Program-made: the position numbers and the translations under genes
Shown: positions 16,538-25,600 of the stretch, in pieces
Layout: each line of letters opens with the position of its first letter
Position numbering within the stretch: the stretch's first letter is position 1
Notes under the pieces: model-generated
The model's input: the letters and a program-made list of their open reading frames with translations, nothing else
What the model was told of the DNA's origin: nothing
Database searches by the model: none
Source: Pseudonocardia sp.
GTDB lineage: Bacteria; Actinomycetota; Actinomycetes; Mycobacteriales; Pseudonocardiaceae
Length of the DNA stretch: 64,000 bases
NCBI RefSeq assembly: GCF_029263155.1
Contig: NZ_JAJCYB010000131.1
Coordinates: forward strand, 1 to 64,000
Direction: 5' to 3'

Positions 16538-16588
16538 GAGCGAACGGCACTCTCGTCCAGCGGGATCGGGCGAGGGTGCCGTTCGCTC
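16538..16588. terminator. Bidirectional hairpin terminator
   Basis: Arms GAGCGAACGGCACTCTCG (16538-16555) and CGAGGGTGCCGTTCGCTC (16571-16588) pair with one mismatch around a 15-nt loop. The hairpin lies exactly between the convergent nitrile hydratase operon and the glycosyltransferase gene, whose stop is at 16590. It should therefore serve both strands. It has no U-tract, as is common in high-GC actinobacteria. Confidence 0.75.
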
Positions 16589-16589
16589 G

Positions 16590-17747
16590 TCAGCGGCGGG
16601 CCGCGCGGACGTCGGCGTAGACCTCGCGGTGGCGTTGCGCGCTCGCGGCCCAGGTGTAGCGCTGCGCCACCGCGTGCCCGCCGGTGCGCAGCCGGTCGCG
16701 CAGCGCGCCGTCGGTGACGATCCGGTGCAGCGCGGCGGCCAGCGCGGGACTGTCGCCGACCGCGGGGAGCAGCGCGTCGACGCCGTCGGTGAGGTACTCG
16801 CCGAACACGGGCAGGTCGCTGGCCACCACCGGCAGGCCCATGCTCAGTGCCTCCAGCACCACCAGTCCCCAGCCCTCCTTGACCGACGGGAACGCGAGCG
16901 CGTCGGCCGCGGAGTACCACCCGGCCAGCTCGGCCTCGTCGACCGTGCCGAGCTGCACGACGTCGACGCCGAGCTCCAGCCCGAGCGAGGGGAGCGAGGC
17001 CAGCGCGGCGTCGCGGTAGGCGGTGTAGTCCTGGAAGGAGTGCCCGCCGACGACGGCCAGCACCGGGCGCCGGTCGAGCACGGTCGCCAGCGAACCCAGC
17101 GCCTCGAACAGGTGATGGGTGCCCTTGCGGGGCTCGACACCGCCCACGGCGAGCAGCAGGAAGCGGTCCCGTGCGCCGACCCGCTCCCGCAGCGCGGTCC
17201 GCTGCGCCGCGGTGACCTCCGGGAACCGGGCCGTGTCGACGCCGTTGGGCACGACCTCGGGCGTAACGCCGTAGTCGTCGCGCAGGATCCCCCGCCACTG
17301 CTCGCTGACGACGAGCACGCGGTCGGGCTCGTGGATCGCCTTCGCCTGGCAGTCGATCAGCGCGTGGGTGGTGAAGTCGTCGACGTGGTGCACGGTGCGC
17401 ACGACGGTGACCGGGGCCCCCTCGTCGCGCACCGCCACGGCGGCGCGCGCGGAGATGCAGTCCTGCGGGTGCAGGATGTCGAACCCGCCCGCGATCCCGC
17501 GCAGGCCGTCGGTGAGCGCGTCGATCGCGTCGAACACGCGCTCGTCGAGCGTGCCGGCGCGCTCGCGCACCGGCACGATCGTGTGCGGCACGTCGACGGG
17601 CCGGAAGAAGCCCACGTCCGGGTCGCCCAGGGTCACCACGTGCACCGGGTAGCCCTGCCGGTGCAGCTCCTCGGCCAGGCACAGGGTGTGCACGACGCCG
17701 CCGCGCGGCTTGGTCGAGTAGGTCAGCAGTGCCACACCCCGGCTCAC
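16590..17747 (-). CDS. Group 1 glycosyltransferase, MSMEG_0565 type
   Basis: A 385-residue GT-B glycosyltransferase (GT4-like). It starts GVALLTYSTKPRGGVVHTL with a glycine-rich donor loop. The VVPNGVDTARFP segment, VGGVEPRKGTHHLFEA and the nucleotide-sugar EX7E-type region FPSVKEGWGLVVLEALSMGL are classical. The sequence matches my memory of the MSMEG_0565 glycosyltransferase of extended Nit1C clusters, where its role is unknown. The GTG start overlaps the FdrA stop (GTGA), so it is the last gene of a carbamate kinase-fdrA-glycosyltransferase operon. It may glycosylate the product of the island. Confidence 0.82.
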   Translation of the reverse strand: MSRGVALLTYSTKPRGGVVHTLCLAEELHRQGYPVHVVTLGDPDVGFFRPVDVPHTIVPVRERAGTLDERVFDAIDALTDGLRGIAGGFDILHPQDCISARAAVAVRDEGAPVTVVRTVHHVDDFTTHALIDCQAKAIHEPDRVLVVSEQWRGILRDDYGVTPEVVPNGVDTARFPEVTAAQRTALRERVGARDRFLLLAVGGVEPRKGTHHLFEALGSLATVLDRRPVLAVVGGHSFQDYTAYRDAALASLPSLGLELGVDVVQLGTVDEAELAGWYSAADALAFPSVKEGWGLVVLEALSMGLPVVASDLPVFGEYLTDGVDALLPAVGDSPALAAALHRIVTDGALRDRLRTGGHAVAQRYTWAASAQRHREVYADVRAARR

Positions 17748-19285
17748 ACCGGCCGCCCGACGATCTCCGGATCGCGCGCGGCGATGGCGGCGGCGGCCAG
17801 CGCGGCCCGCGCCGCCGTGGCGGTGACCACGCAGCCCGCCTCGGCGAACGTCCGGCGCTGGGCCTCGAGGCCCTGCGGGTCCTGGTCGCTGCCGAGCACG
17901 TAGACCACGACCCGCGGCCCGCCGTCGGCGATGATGCCGGCGCAGACCGGGGCCAGCTCGGCCGCCGGGTCGGGGTGCGCCCCGTGGCCGAGCACCACGT
18001 CGAGCACGATCACGGCGACGTCCGGGTCGGCGCCGGCGTCGCGCAGCATCTCGATCCGCGCCTCCGGGTCGATCATCGGGTGCGGGCGTCCCTGGGTGTA
18101 CTCCTCCTCGCCGAGGTCGAGGCAGGTGTGGGCGCCCTCGGGTGCGGGCAGGCCCAGCGACTTGTCGACCGGGGTGTTGGAGTGCACGTCGCCCAGTGCG
18201 CCGGCCAGGATCACCAGCGCCTCGTAGCAGAGCGTGCCGCCGGAGTAGAGCCCGCGCAGCTGCGTCCGCCCGGCGGGCAGGCCCTCGACCGCGGCGGCCA
18301 CCGCCTCGCGCAGCCCCTCGGTGGGGTCGGGGGCGGTGCGGCCCACCGCCTGCAGCGCGCGGACCACACCGGTCTCCAGCGAGCCCGCGAGCTCGACGCC
18401 GTCGGGAACCTCGATCGAGCCCGGTTCGAGCCCGATCAGCGCGGCCACCACCGGCTTCCCCGCCGCCGCGGCGAGCACCGACCGCGCGACGTCGGCGTCC
18501 GGCGGCTTGGACACGAGCAGCACCACCTCGGTGGCGTCGTCGGCGCGCAGCGCGGCCAGCGCCTCACGGGCCATGATGCCGCCGACCGCCGCGGACATGT
18601 CGCGCCCGCCGAGCCCGATCACGTGCGAGACGCCGACGCCCCAGCGGTCCAGCAGCGTCATCGCCTCCTGCGCCCCGGTGCCCGCCGCGGCGACGACGGC
18701 GACCGGCCCGGGCGTCACGACGTTGGAGAAGCCCAGGCAGGCGCCGCCGAGCATCGCGGTGCCCGCCCCCGGGCCCATCACCAACAGGCCCATGCCCGCG
18801 GCGCGCTCCTTGAGCTCGATCTCGGCCTCGAGCGACACGTTGTCGCTGAACAGCAGCACGTGCAGGCCCGCGGTGAGGGCCTGGTGGGCCTCCAGCGCGG
18901 CGTAGTCGCCGGGCACCGACACGACCGCGACCGAGCTGTCGGGAGCGAGTTCCCGCGCCTCGCGCACGCTGCGCGCGGAGCGCACCGCACCGCCGGCGTC
19001 GGACGAGCCCTGGGCGAACATCGCCTCCTGCCCCGCGGCGGTGGCGGCGGCCACCGCCGCCTCGGAGTCCCCGCGCACGGCGATGAACAGGTCGCCCGCT
19101 CCGGCCCCGGACCACTCGGCCGCGTCGAAGCCCTCGGAGCCGAGCGTGTCGAGGTTCGCCGGGGTCGCCATCGCGGCCGAGGCCCACCGGACGCCGTCGA
19201 CCTGGCGCATCCGCCGGGTGCCGGAGAGCTGCACGACCGAGTCGAGGTAGGTGTCGCGGAACAGCGTGACCCTCGACGCGCTCAT
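17744..19285 (-). CDS. fdrA: FdrA/AllF-like carbamoyltransferase subunit
   Basis: A 513-residue FdrA family protein, with a fold like the alpha and beta halves of succinyl-CoA synthetase. Visible features are RVTLFRDTYLDSVVQLSGTR at the N-terminus, MGPGAGTAMLGGACLGFSNVV in the CoA-binding-like part, and LYSGGTLCYEALVIL plus DVVLGHGAHPDPA in the C-terminal half. In E. coli FdrA (AllF) joins AllG and AllH to form oxamate carbamoyltransferase; those two partners are encoded at 9838-12037. The ATG overlaps the carbamate kinase stop. The full set of four genes is present in the window, though split between two operons on opposite strands. Confidence 0.9.
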   Translation of the reverse strand: MSASRVTLFRDTYLDSVVQLSGTRRMRQVDGVRWASAAMATPANLDTLGSEGFDAAEWSGAGAGDLFIAVRGDSEAAVAAATAAGQEAMFAQGSSDAGGAVRSARSVREARELAPDSSVAVVSVPGDYAALEAHQALTAGLHVLLFSDNVSLEAEIELKERAAGMGLLVMGPGAGTAMLGGACLGFSNVVTPGPVAVVAAAGTGAQEAMTLLDRWGVGVSHVIGLGGRDMSAAVGGIMAREALAALRADDATEVVLLVSKPPDADVARSVLAAAAGKPVVAALIGLEPGSIEVPDGVELAGSLETGVVRALQAVGRTAPDPTEGLREAVAAAVEGLPAGRTQLRGLYSGGTLCYEALVILAGALGDVHSNTPVDKSLGLPAPEGAHTCLDLGEEEYTQGRPHPMIDPEARIEMLRDAGADPDVAVIVLDVVLGHGAHPDPAAELAPVCAGIIADGGPRVVVYVLGSDQDPQGLEAQRRTFAEAGCVVTATAARAALAAAAIAARDPEIVGRPV

Positions 19286-20253
19286 CGCCCGGCTCCGATC
19301 CGGGCGGATCCGGCGAGGATCCTGGTGCCGGGCTCACCACCGTCGTCGGGATCGAGCGAGGCACGCACGTGCGCCACGTCGGTGATCACCGCGGCCTGCC
19401 CCCCGTGCCGGATGAAGTCGATCGCGGCCGCCATCTTGGGTCCCATGCTGCCGGGCGGGAACTGTCCGTCGTCGTGGTGGCGCTGGGCCTCCTCGACACC
19501 CATATCCAGGATCGGGCGCTGACGGTCGGTACCGAAGTCGAGAGCCACGCGGTCGATGTCGGTGATGAGGACGAGCGCCTCCGCGCCGAGCTCGGTGGCG
19601 ATCAGGCGCGCGGTGAGGTCCTTGTCGATGACGCCGTCGACGCCCCGGTAGCCACCCGCCTCCTCGATGACCGGCACGCCACCCCCGCCGCAGGTCACGA
19701 CGATCGTCCCGTGGTCGACCAGTGTGCGGACCGCGTCGATCTCGAGGATGCGCCGCGGAACGGGGGAGGCGACGATCTGGCGGTAGCCGCGTCCGGAGTC
19801 CTCGACGATCGTCCAGCCGCGCTCGGCGACGAGCCGCTGCGCCTCCTCCTGGTCGAAGAAGGGACCGATCGGCTTGGTGGGCTTCCCGAACGCCGGGTCC
19901 CCGGCGTCGACCACGACGTGGGTGACCATCGCGAGCACGGCGGGCGAGGCGTCGTCGACCACCTCGTGCAGGGCCATGACCAGCAGCGTGCCGAGCTGGC
20001 CCTGGGTCATCGCGCCCTGCACGAACAGCGGCAGCGCGGGTACCTCCTCGGCCGCCTCGTGCTGCTGGATCGACAGGTTGCCCACCTGCGGGCCGTTGCC
20101 GTGCACGACGACGACGACCCAGCCCGCGTCGCGGAGCTCGCAGATGGCCCGGGCCATCGACCGGGCGTTGGCCGCCTGCTCGGCGTGCGTCCCGGCCTGA
20201 TGGGCGCGGATGATGGCGTTGCCCCCGAGGGCGACGACGGCGGTCCTCGGCAT
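19282..20253 (-). CDS. arcC: Carbamate kinase
   Basis: This enzyme moves phosphate from carbamoyl phosphate to ADP, giving ATP and carbamate (then ammonia and CO2). The 323-residue protein has the amino-acid-kinase start VVALGGNAI, the VVHGNGPQVGNL motif, TCGGGGVPVIEE and VDGVIDKDLTARLIA with its catalytic lysine, then FPPGSMGPKMAAA. It is the first gene of its operon and overlaps fdrA by ATGA. No ornithine carbamoyltransferase or arginine deiminase is near, so its carbamoyl phosphate probably comes from the FdrA/DUF1116/DUF2877 complex. This is the energy-conserving end of the inferred pathway. Confidence 0.93.
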   Translation of the reverse strand: MPRTAVVALGGNAIIRAHQAGTHAEQAANARSMARAICELRDAGWVVVVVHGNGPQVGNLSIQQHEAAEEVPALPLFVQGAMTQGQLGTLLVMALHEVVDDASPAVLAMVTHVVVDAGDPAFGKPTKPIGPFFDQEEAQRLVAERGWTIVEDSGRGYRQIVASPVPRRILEIDAVRTLVDHGTIVVTCGGGGVPVIEEAGGYRGVDGVIDKDLTARLIATELGAEALVLITDIDRVALDFGTDRQRPILDMGVEEAQRHHDDGQFPPGSMGPKMAAAIDFIRHGGQAAVITDVAHVRASLDPDDGGEPGTRILAGSARIGAGR

Positions 20254-20345
20254 GTCCGGTACTCCAGCCGTATAGGATCGATGATGAAGGATCTACTATA
20301 GTGGACGGGCTCGACGGAGATCCAGTCGGTGAGCGGAGGAGCGGC
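20254..20345. promoter_or_regulatory. Divergent promoter region with TATAGTGG
   Basis: This DNA lies between the carbamate kinase operon (-) and the unknown/radical SAM operon (+). TATAGTGG at 20297-20304 fits a -10 box for the rightward gene, with transcription expected near 20309 and a Shine-Dalgarno GGAGGA before the ATG at 20346. TATAGG at 20271-20276 reads CCTATA on the - strand and fits the leftward promoter. The words are 26 bp apart. Confidence 0.55.
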
Positions 20346-20933
20346 ATGGGGGTGCACGGCGACGCGGCGGCGGCCACGCAGCGGTGGCGGGCCGCGGAGG
20401 ACCGGCTCTATCCGGTGGCGATGAGCGATCCCGACGGCTACCGCAGTGGACTGGAGGCGGTGCAGGCGCTCGTGGGTGAGTTGCGTCGCACGGCCGGCAG
20501 TATCGACGACCTGATCGGGGTCGAGGCCGACCCCGGGGGTCTGCTCGCCGTCCTTCCGTCAGGCCGGCCGGGACTGCCCACCGACCTCCTGGTGGGCGCG
20601 GCGTGCAGCGCGCGGGCACGCGAGCTCCTCGCCGAGCAGGAGGTCGAACGGCGGGCCGCGGTGCTCGCCGCCGCGCGGTCGGAGGGCAGGTCGTGGGCGG
20701 TGCTGCAGGGACCGGAACGGGTGGAGGAGCTCTACGGCGGGTCCACCGTCGTGACCCACCTGGCCACCGGGCGGACGCTGCTGGCCGCGGTCGACCCGTA
20801 CGCCGGCGCGGAGCCCTACCTGCTCCAGGAGTTCGGCGCCGACGGCGAGCCGGGCCGCGAGCGGGGTTTCGCCGACCCGGTTGCCTGGGTGGCGGAGCGG
20901 GACCGCTGGCGCGCGGAGATCGAGTCCTCTTGA
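20346..20933 (+). CDS. Protein of unknown function upstream of the radical SAM gene
   Basis: A 195-residue soluble, acidic protein I do not recognise. It begins AAAATQRWRAAEDRLYPVAM and is largely helical, with a long amphipathic helix around residues 85-125 and a mixed C-terminal part (GGSTVVTHLATGRTLLAAVD). The ATG at 20346 follows GCGGAGGA at good spacing; an alternative GTG at 20301 lies inside the -10 box and is unlikely. It is the first gene after the TATAGTGG promoter, 79 nt before the radical SAM gene, which has its own promoter. Confidence 0.65.
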   Translation: MGVHGDAAAATQRWRAAEDRLYPVAMSDPDGYRSGLEAVQALVGELRRTAGSIDDLIGVEADPGGLLAVLPSGRPGLPTDLLVGAACSARARELLAEQEVERRAAVLAAARSEGRSWAVLQGPERVEELYGGSTVVTHLATGRTLLAAVDPYAGAEPYLLQEFGADGEPGRERGFADPVAWVAERDRWRAEIESS

Positions 20934-21012
20934 CCAATCACCGAGCGGGGGGTCTCCTATACGACATGACCGCTCCCTATAGTGAATCCGTCGTGACGGG
21001 GTGGAGTGCAGT
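20934..21012 (+). promoter_or_regulatory. Promoter with tandem CTATA elements before the radical SAM gene
   Basis: CCTATACGA (from 20956) and CCTATAGTGA (from 20976) repeat 20 bp apart. TATAGT at 20978-20983 fits a -10 box about 30 nt before the ATG at 21013, and GGGGTGGAG serves as ribosome-binding site. The 20-bp spacing equals that of the paired elements at 7169-7192. Confidence 0.55.
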
Positions 21013-22134
21013 ATGAGCACCGACGTCAGCTCCTTGATCATCGACCTGCAGAGCGTCGGCCTCCGGGTGGAGGTGCCGGTGGAGTCCCGACGCGGCGGCG
21101 CCGGCCCGTCCGACTCCGGGATGCTGTGGATCGAGGGCGTCCCCGCGACGGTACCCACGCAGTCCGACGGGTCGTCGCCGTACGTGCTCAAGGCCGAGGA
21201 CGACGGGCAGGGGATCTACCGCGACGGCGTCAAGCTCGCGTCGGTCGCCACGAGCAACCGGCCCCGGTTCTACGACATGACCACCGCCGACGGCGTGCCG
21301 TACTGGAAGATCGCGCTGCTGCACCTGGACTCGTTGGCCAGCACCGTCCTGCAGACCTGCAACTACTGGGGCAACTCCGACCAGTGCCGGTTCTGCGGCA
21401 TCGGTGTCTCGCTCGACTCGGGACGCACGATCGCGAAGAAGACCCCGGCTCAGCTCGCCGAGGTCGCCGTCGCGGCGCGCGACCTCGACGGCGCCGTCGA
21501 CGCGACCCTCACCACCGGGAGCACCCGCGCCCCCGACCGCGGCGCCTACTACGTCGCGGAGTGCGGCCGGGCCGTGAAGGAGGCTTCCGGGCTGCCGGTC
21601 GAGGTGCAGTTCGAACCGCCGCACGACCTCGCGGTGCTCGACCGCGTGCACGGGTCCGGGGTCGACGCCGTCGGCATCCACGTGGAGTCGTTCGACCCGA
21701 CGGTGCTCGCGCACGTCGCCCCCGGGAAGTTCCGCACGGGCATCGAGACCTACTTCCGCACCTGGGAGCGGGCGGTCGAGCTGTGGGGGCCGGGCCGCGT
21801 GTCGACCTACGTCATCCTCGGGATGGGCGAGGACCCGGACCTGACCATCGCGGCGTGCAAGCGGGCCGTGGAGATCGGGGTCTATCCGTTCGTTGTCCCG
21901 CTGCGGCCCGTCGCCGGCTCGCTGATGGAGGAGGTCGCCCCGCCCACGGCGGAGTACACCGAGCGGGTCTACCGCAAGGTCGCGGGCTACCTGGAGGAAC
22001 GGGGCCTCGGCGCCGACACCGCCGTGGCCGGCTGCGCGCGCTGCCAGGCCTGCTCCGGGCTCAACGGGCTGCAGAACCAGCTCAGCGACGGCAAGCCGTT
22101 GCTGCAGATCGGCTCCCGGCCGGCCGGCGCCTGA
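21013..22134 (+). CDS. Radical SAM protein, MSMEG_0568 family (Nit1C)
   Basis: A 373-residue radical S-adenosylmethionine enzyme. Three cysteines, C116, C125 and C128 (TCNYWGNSDQCRFCGIG), form a C-x8-C-x2-C motif in place of the usual CxxxCxxC, as expected for the MSMEG_0568 family. VEVQFEPPHDL, GIHVESFDPTVL and STYVILGMGED follow as barrel strands. The C-terminal GCARCQACSGL could hold a second cluster. The family is a core part of Nit1C clusters, but its substrate is unknown. The ATG has a good ribosome-binding site. It is followed 49 nt later by the acetyltransferase that normally accompanies it. Confidence 0.88.
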   Translation: MSTDVSSLIIDLQSVGLRVEVPVESRRGGAGPSDSGMLWIEGVPATVPTQSDGSSPYVLKAEDDGQGIYRDGVKLASVATSNRPRFYDMTTADGVPYWKIALLHLDSLASTVLQTCNYWGNSDQCRFCGIGVSLDSGRTIAKKTPAQLAEVAVAARDLDGAVDATLTTGSTRAPDRGAYYVAECGRAVKEASGLPVEVQFEPPHDLAVLDRVHGSGVDAVGIHVESFDPTVLAHVAPGKFRTGIETYFRTWERAVELWGPGRVSTYVILGMGEDPDLTIAACKRAVEIGVYPFVVPLRPVAGSLMEEVAPPTAEYTERVYRKVAGYLEERGLGADTAVAGCARCQACSGLNGLQNQLSDGKPLLQIGSRPAGA

Positions 22135-22149
22135 CGGACGGGGTCGGGG

Positions 22150-22183
22150 ATGAGCGGGGTACGGGGATGAGCGGGGTACGGGG
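22150..22183 (+). repeat. Two tandem 17-bp repeats before the acetyltransferase
   Basis: The unit ATGAGCGGGGTACGGGG occurs twice in a row (22150-22166, 22167-22183) and runs into GGGATGACAC at the real start. Each unit carries an out-of-frame ATG followed by TGA one base on (ATGA) plus a G-rich ribosome-binding-like stretch. The copies therefore duplicate the translation start region of the gene at 22184. Confidence 0.85.
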
Positions 22184-22672
22184 ATGACACGGGTGGTGGG
22201 CGCGCGCGCCGAGGTGTCCTGCCGGCTCGCCGGTGCCGGCGCCGACCTCGCCGCCCACCACCGCGTCCGGCACGCCGTCTTCGTCGCCGAGCAACGGATC
22301 TTCGCCGGTTCCGACCGCGACGCCCACGACGACGACCCCGGCACGCTGCACGTGCTCGGGCTCGTCGACGGTGAGCCCGCCGGCACGGTGCGGCTCTACC
22401 CGCTGGGCGGCGGGTGGTGGCAGGGCGACCGCCTGGCGGTGCTCACCGGGCACCGCACGGCGGGGCTCGGCGGCCCGCTGGTGCGCTTCGCCGTCGCGAC
22501 GGCCGGCGCGGCCGGGGGCGAGCGGATGGTCGCCCACGTGCAGCCGGCCAACGAGCGGTTCTTCGTCCGGCTCGGCTGGATCCGGATCGCCGACGTCGAG
22601 TACGTCGGTCACCCGCACGTCCGGATGGAGATCCCGCTCCCCGGGGCCGGCGTTCAGGGCAGGCGCGTGTAG
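22184..22672 (+). CDS. GNAT acetyltransferase, MSMEG_0567/Sll0786 type (Nit1C)
   Basis: A 162-residue GNAT-fold protein. HHRVRHAVFVAEQRIFAGSDRDAHDDD near the start and LGLVDGEPAGTVRLYPLGGGWWQGDRLAV match the family that accompanies the MSMEG_0568 radical SAM protein. The acetyl-CoA pyrophosphate loop appears as GHRTAGLGGPLVRFA. ANERFFVRLGWI is the usual C-terminal GNAT motif. The ATG is preceded by GGGG from a 17-bp tandem repeat. The last 19 nt overlap the convergent regulator gene. It presumably acylates an amine in the Nit1C pathway; the acceptor is unknown. Confidence 0.85.
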   Translation: MTRVVGARAEVSCRLAGAGADLAAHHRVRHAVFVAEQRIFAGSDRDAHDDDPGTLHVLGLVDGEPAGTVRLYPLGGGWWQGDRLAVLTGHRTAGLGGPLVRFAVATAGAAGGERMVAHVQPANERFFVRLGWIRIADVEYVGHPHVRMEIPLPGAGVQGRRV

Positions 22673-25600
22673 GTCCCGCGCAGCTCGGCGGGCAGCGCCC
22701 GGGCTATCCGGTCGCGGGCCGCCCGGCGGTCGGCCGGGGCGCCCAGCCTGCCGATGAGCAGGTCCGACCCGGTGCGGCCGGCGACGCGCGCGGCGGCCTC
22801 GTGCCGCCCCAGGTGGGCCAGGGCCAGGGACTGGTACTTCGGGGAGTCGTGGGTGCGGGCCTCCTCGAACAGCGCCTCGGCCCAGCTGCGGTCGAACCGC
22901 GCACGCATCTCCAGCAGCCGCATCGTCGCCCGCGGCCGGAAGGGCAGGGACTGCTCCAGCATCGGCGCGGCGGCCTCGACCCGGGCGCCGGCGTCGTCGT
23001 GCCTGCCCACCAGCAGGTCGCAGTCGGCCAGCGCCAGGAGGGCGTGCAGCTCCTGCTCGAGCTCCAGCGCGCCGCCGCCGCGGTGGGCGAGCTCCACGGC
23101 CAGCTCCGCGTGCTCGCGGGCCCGGCCGACGTCGCCGAGCTCCTGCCACAGCCACGACGTGGTGGTCTCGATGCCCGCGCGGTAGAAACTCACCCCGTAG
23201 CCGTCGATCAGCGCCCGGGCGCGGCCCAGGGAGCGCAGGGCGCCGGCGAAGTCACCGACGTCGCCGCGGGCCAGGCCGATGAAGAACAGGGTCTGCAGCA
23301 GCGGCCGGAACTGCCCGGTGTCGCGGCACAGCACCGCGGCCCGCTCCAGCACGGCCCGGGCCTCGGTGAACCGGTCCTGGTGCTGCAGCAGCGCGCCCTG
23401 GTAGGCCAGGGCCATCGCGGTGGTGGCGGCGCCCGGGTTCGGTTCGGCGTCCAGCACCCGCGCGTACGCCGCGCCGGCCGCCGCGTAGTCGCCGTCCCAG
23501 TGACGCACCCGGCCCAGCAGCAGCGTGGCACTGGGCAGTGCGCCACGCGCCGCGGCCGCGGACTCGGCGAGCTGCGTCGCGCGTTCGGCCAGGTCGACCG
23601 CCCCCAGCACGTCGCGGGCGTAGAGCGCCGTCCAGCCCAGCTGCTCCAGCACCCGGGCCTCCAGCTCCTCGTCGTCGAGGTCGCGGGCCAGCGCGAGCGC
23701 CTGCTCGTGGTCGTCACGGGCCTCGTCGTGGCGGCCCAGCTCGGTGCGGATCTCGCCGCGGCGCAGCCGCAGCACGGCGACCAGGGCGCGCTCGCCGCTG
23801 CGTCCGGCCGTGTCGAGCGCGTCGGTCAGCAGGCGCTCGGCCTCGTCGTTGGCGAAGGTGAGGTGGGCGGCGTGTGCGGCGAGCTGCCACGCTCGGGCCG
23901 CCTCGGCCCAGTCGTGGGCCGCGGCGAGGTGTCGGGCGGCGGTCTCCGGGCGGGCGTCGGACAGCCGGGCGGCCCGCCGGTGCCTGCTCACCCGGATCGG
24001 TTCGGGCACCGCGTCGTAGGCGACGGTGCGGACGATGTCGTTGGGGAACCGGAACGTCTCACCCTGCTCCGCGAGCAGCCCCGCGCGCAGCGCCCGAGCG
24101 GCGCGCACCGCGCAGTCCTCGACGTCGAGCCCGCTCACCGCGGCCACGTCGTCGAGGGCGAAGGAGTTGCCCAGGACGGCGCCGAACGCGAGGAGGGTGG
24201 CCACGTCCTCGCCGGCGTGTTCCAGGCGCTGGGCGACGGCCTCGTGCAGCGAGCCGGGGATGGCCAGCGCGCCCGTGCCGGAGCCCGGATGGCGCAGCAG
24301 CTCGGTGACGAACAGTGGTGACCCGCCCGTCCAGGCGTACAGCTTCGCCACGTCGTAGGCCAGGCCGGAGTCGCGCACCAGCTCGGCGACGGCGGGCTCG
24401 GCGAGCGGGCCCACCTCGTGCAGTGCGGCCACATCACGCAGTGCGGCGGCGACCGACGGGTCCTCGCTGGTGCGCTCCGTGACCACGACGAGCAGCCGGC
24501 CCCGGTCCCGGTGCGTGGCCAGGTAGTGCAGCGCCTCGACGGTGGAGGCGCCCGCGTGCTGCAGGTCCTCGATCACGAGCAGCACGGGCCGGTCCTCGGC
24601 GAGCCCGCCCAGCAGGGTGGCCAGCGCCTCCAGGCTCCGGCGGTGCTCCAGCTCGGCGCTGACGCGTTCGTAGGGTTCCGGCCCGGTCCGCGCGGCGATC
24701 TCGGGGAGCAGTCCGACGAGCGTGCCCAGCCGACCGCCGGACAGCGCGCGGATCCGCTGCGGCTCCAGCCGGGCGAGGGCCCCGCGCACGGCTTCCAGCA
24801 GGGGCTGCAGGTAGAGCGACCGCTCCGCCTCGCGGCACCATCCGGTGAGCACCAGCGCGCCGCCGTGGGCGGCCCGCACCGCGAGCGCCTCGACCAGCGC
24901 GCTCTTGCCGATACCCGCCTCACCCAGGACCAGCACCGGCTCCGACCGCCCGTCGAGGGCGTCGGCCCAGCGCGCGAGCAGCTCGCGCAGCTCGCGATCG
25001 CGGCCCACCAGCGGGGCCGGCTCGGGGTCGGGGCTGCGGGGCGCCGGGCGTCGCGGCGCGCCGTTCTCGGCCCGCAGGATCGACAGGAACAGCGACTGCG
25101 TGGCCGGTGAGGGATCGACACCGAGCTGATCGGCGAGCGCGGTGCGCAGGGCGCGGTAGACCAGCAGCGCGCGGCCGGACTCACCCGCGCTGCGGTGCGC
25201 CGTCATCGCGGCCCGGGAGGCCTCCTCGTCGAGCGGGTCGGCCCTCAGCGCCGCGCCGGTCACCTCGACCACGGTCCGGTGCGCCCCCAGCTCCGCCGCC
25301 GCCGCCCACCAGCACCGCCGGGCCCGCCGCAGTTGGTGCTCGGCGAACAGGCGCACCTCCGCGGTCCACGGGGCGTCGCGCTCCTCGGTGAGCGGGCGGC
25401 CCCCCACGAGGAGCCCGGTGGCCCGTTCGGCGGCCGCCGCCGCCGGCCCGGGGCGGCCGGCGGCGAGCTCCTGCTCCGCGGTGACGACGAGGTCGCGCGC
25501 CTCGAACAGGTCGACGGTGGTGCGCTCGTCGAGCACGAGGCGGTAGCCGGCGGGGCCGCCGTCGAGCCGTTCCCGGCCGAGCGCCCGCCGCAGCCGGCTG

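Noticed and set aside
19282..20253. Arginine deiminase pathway
   Set aside because: A carbamate kinase is present, but no arginine deiminase or ornithine carbamoyltransferase lies in the window.
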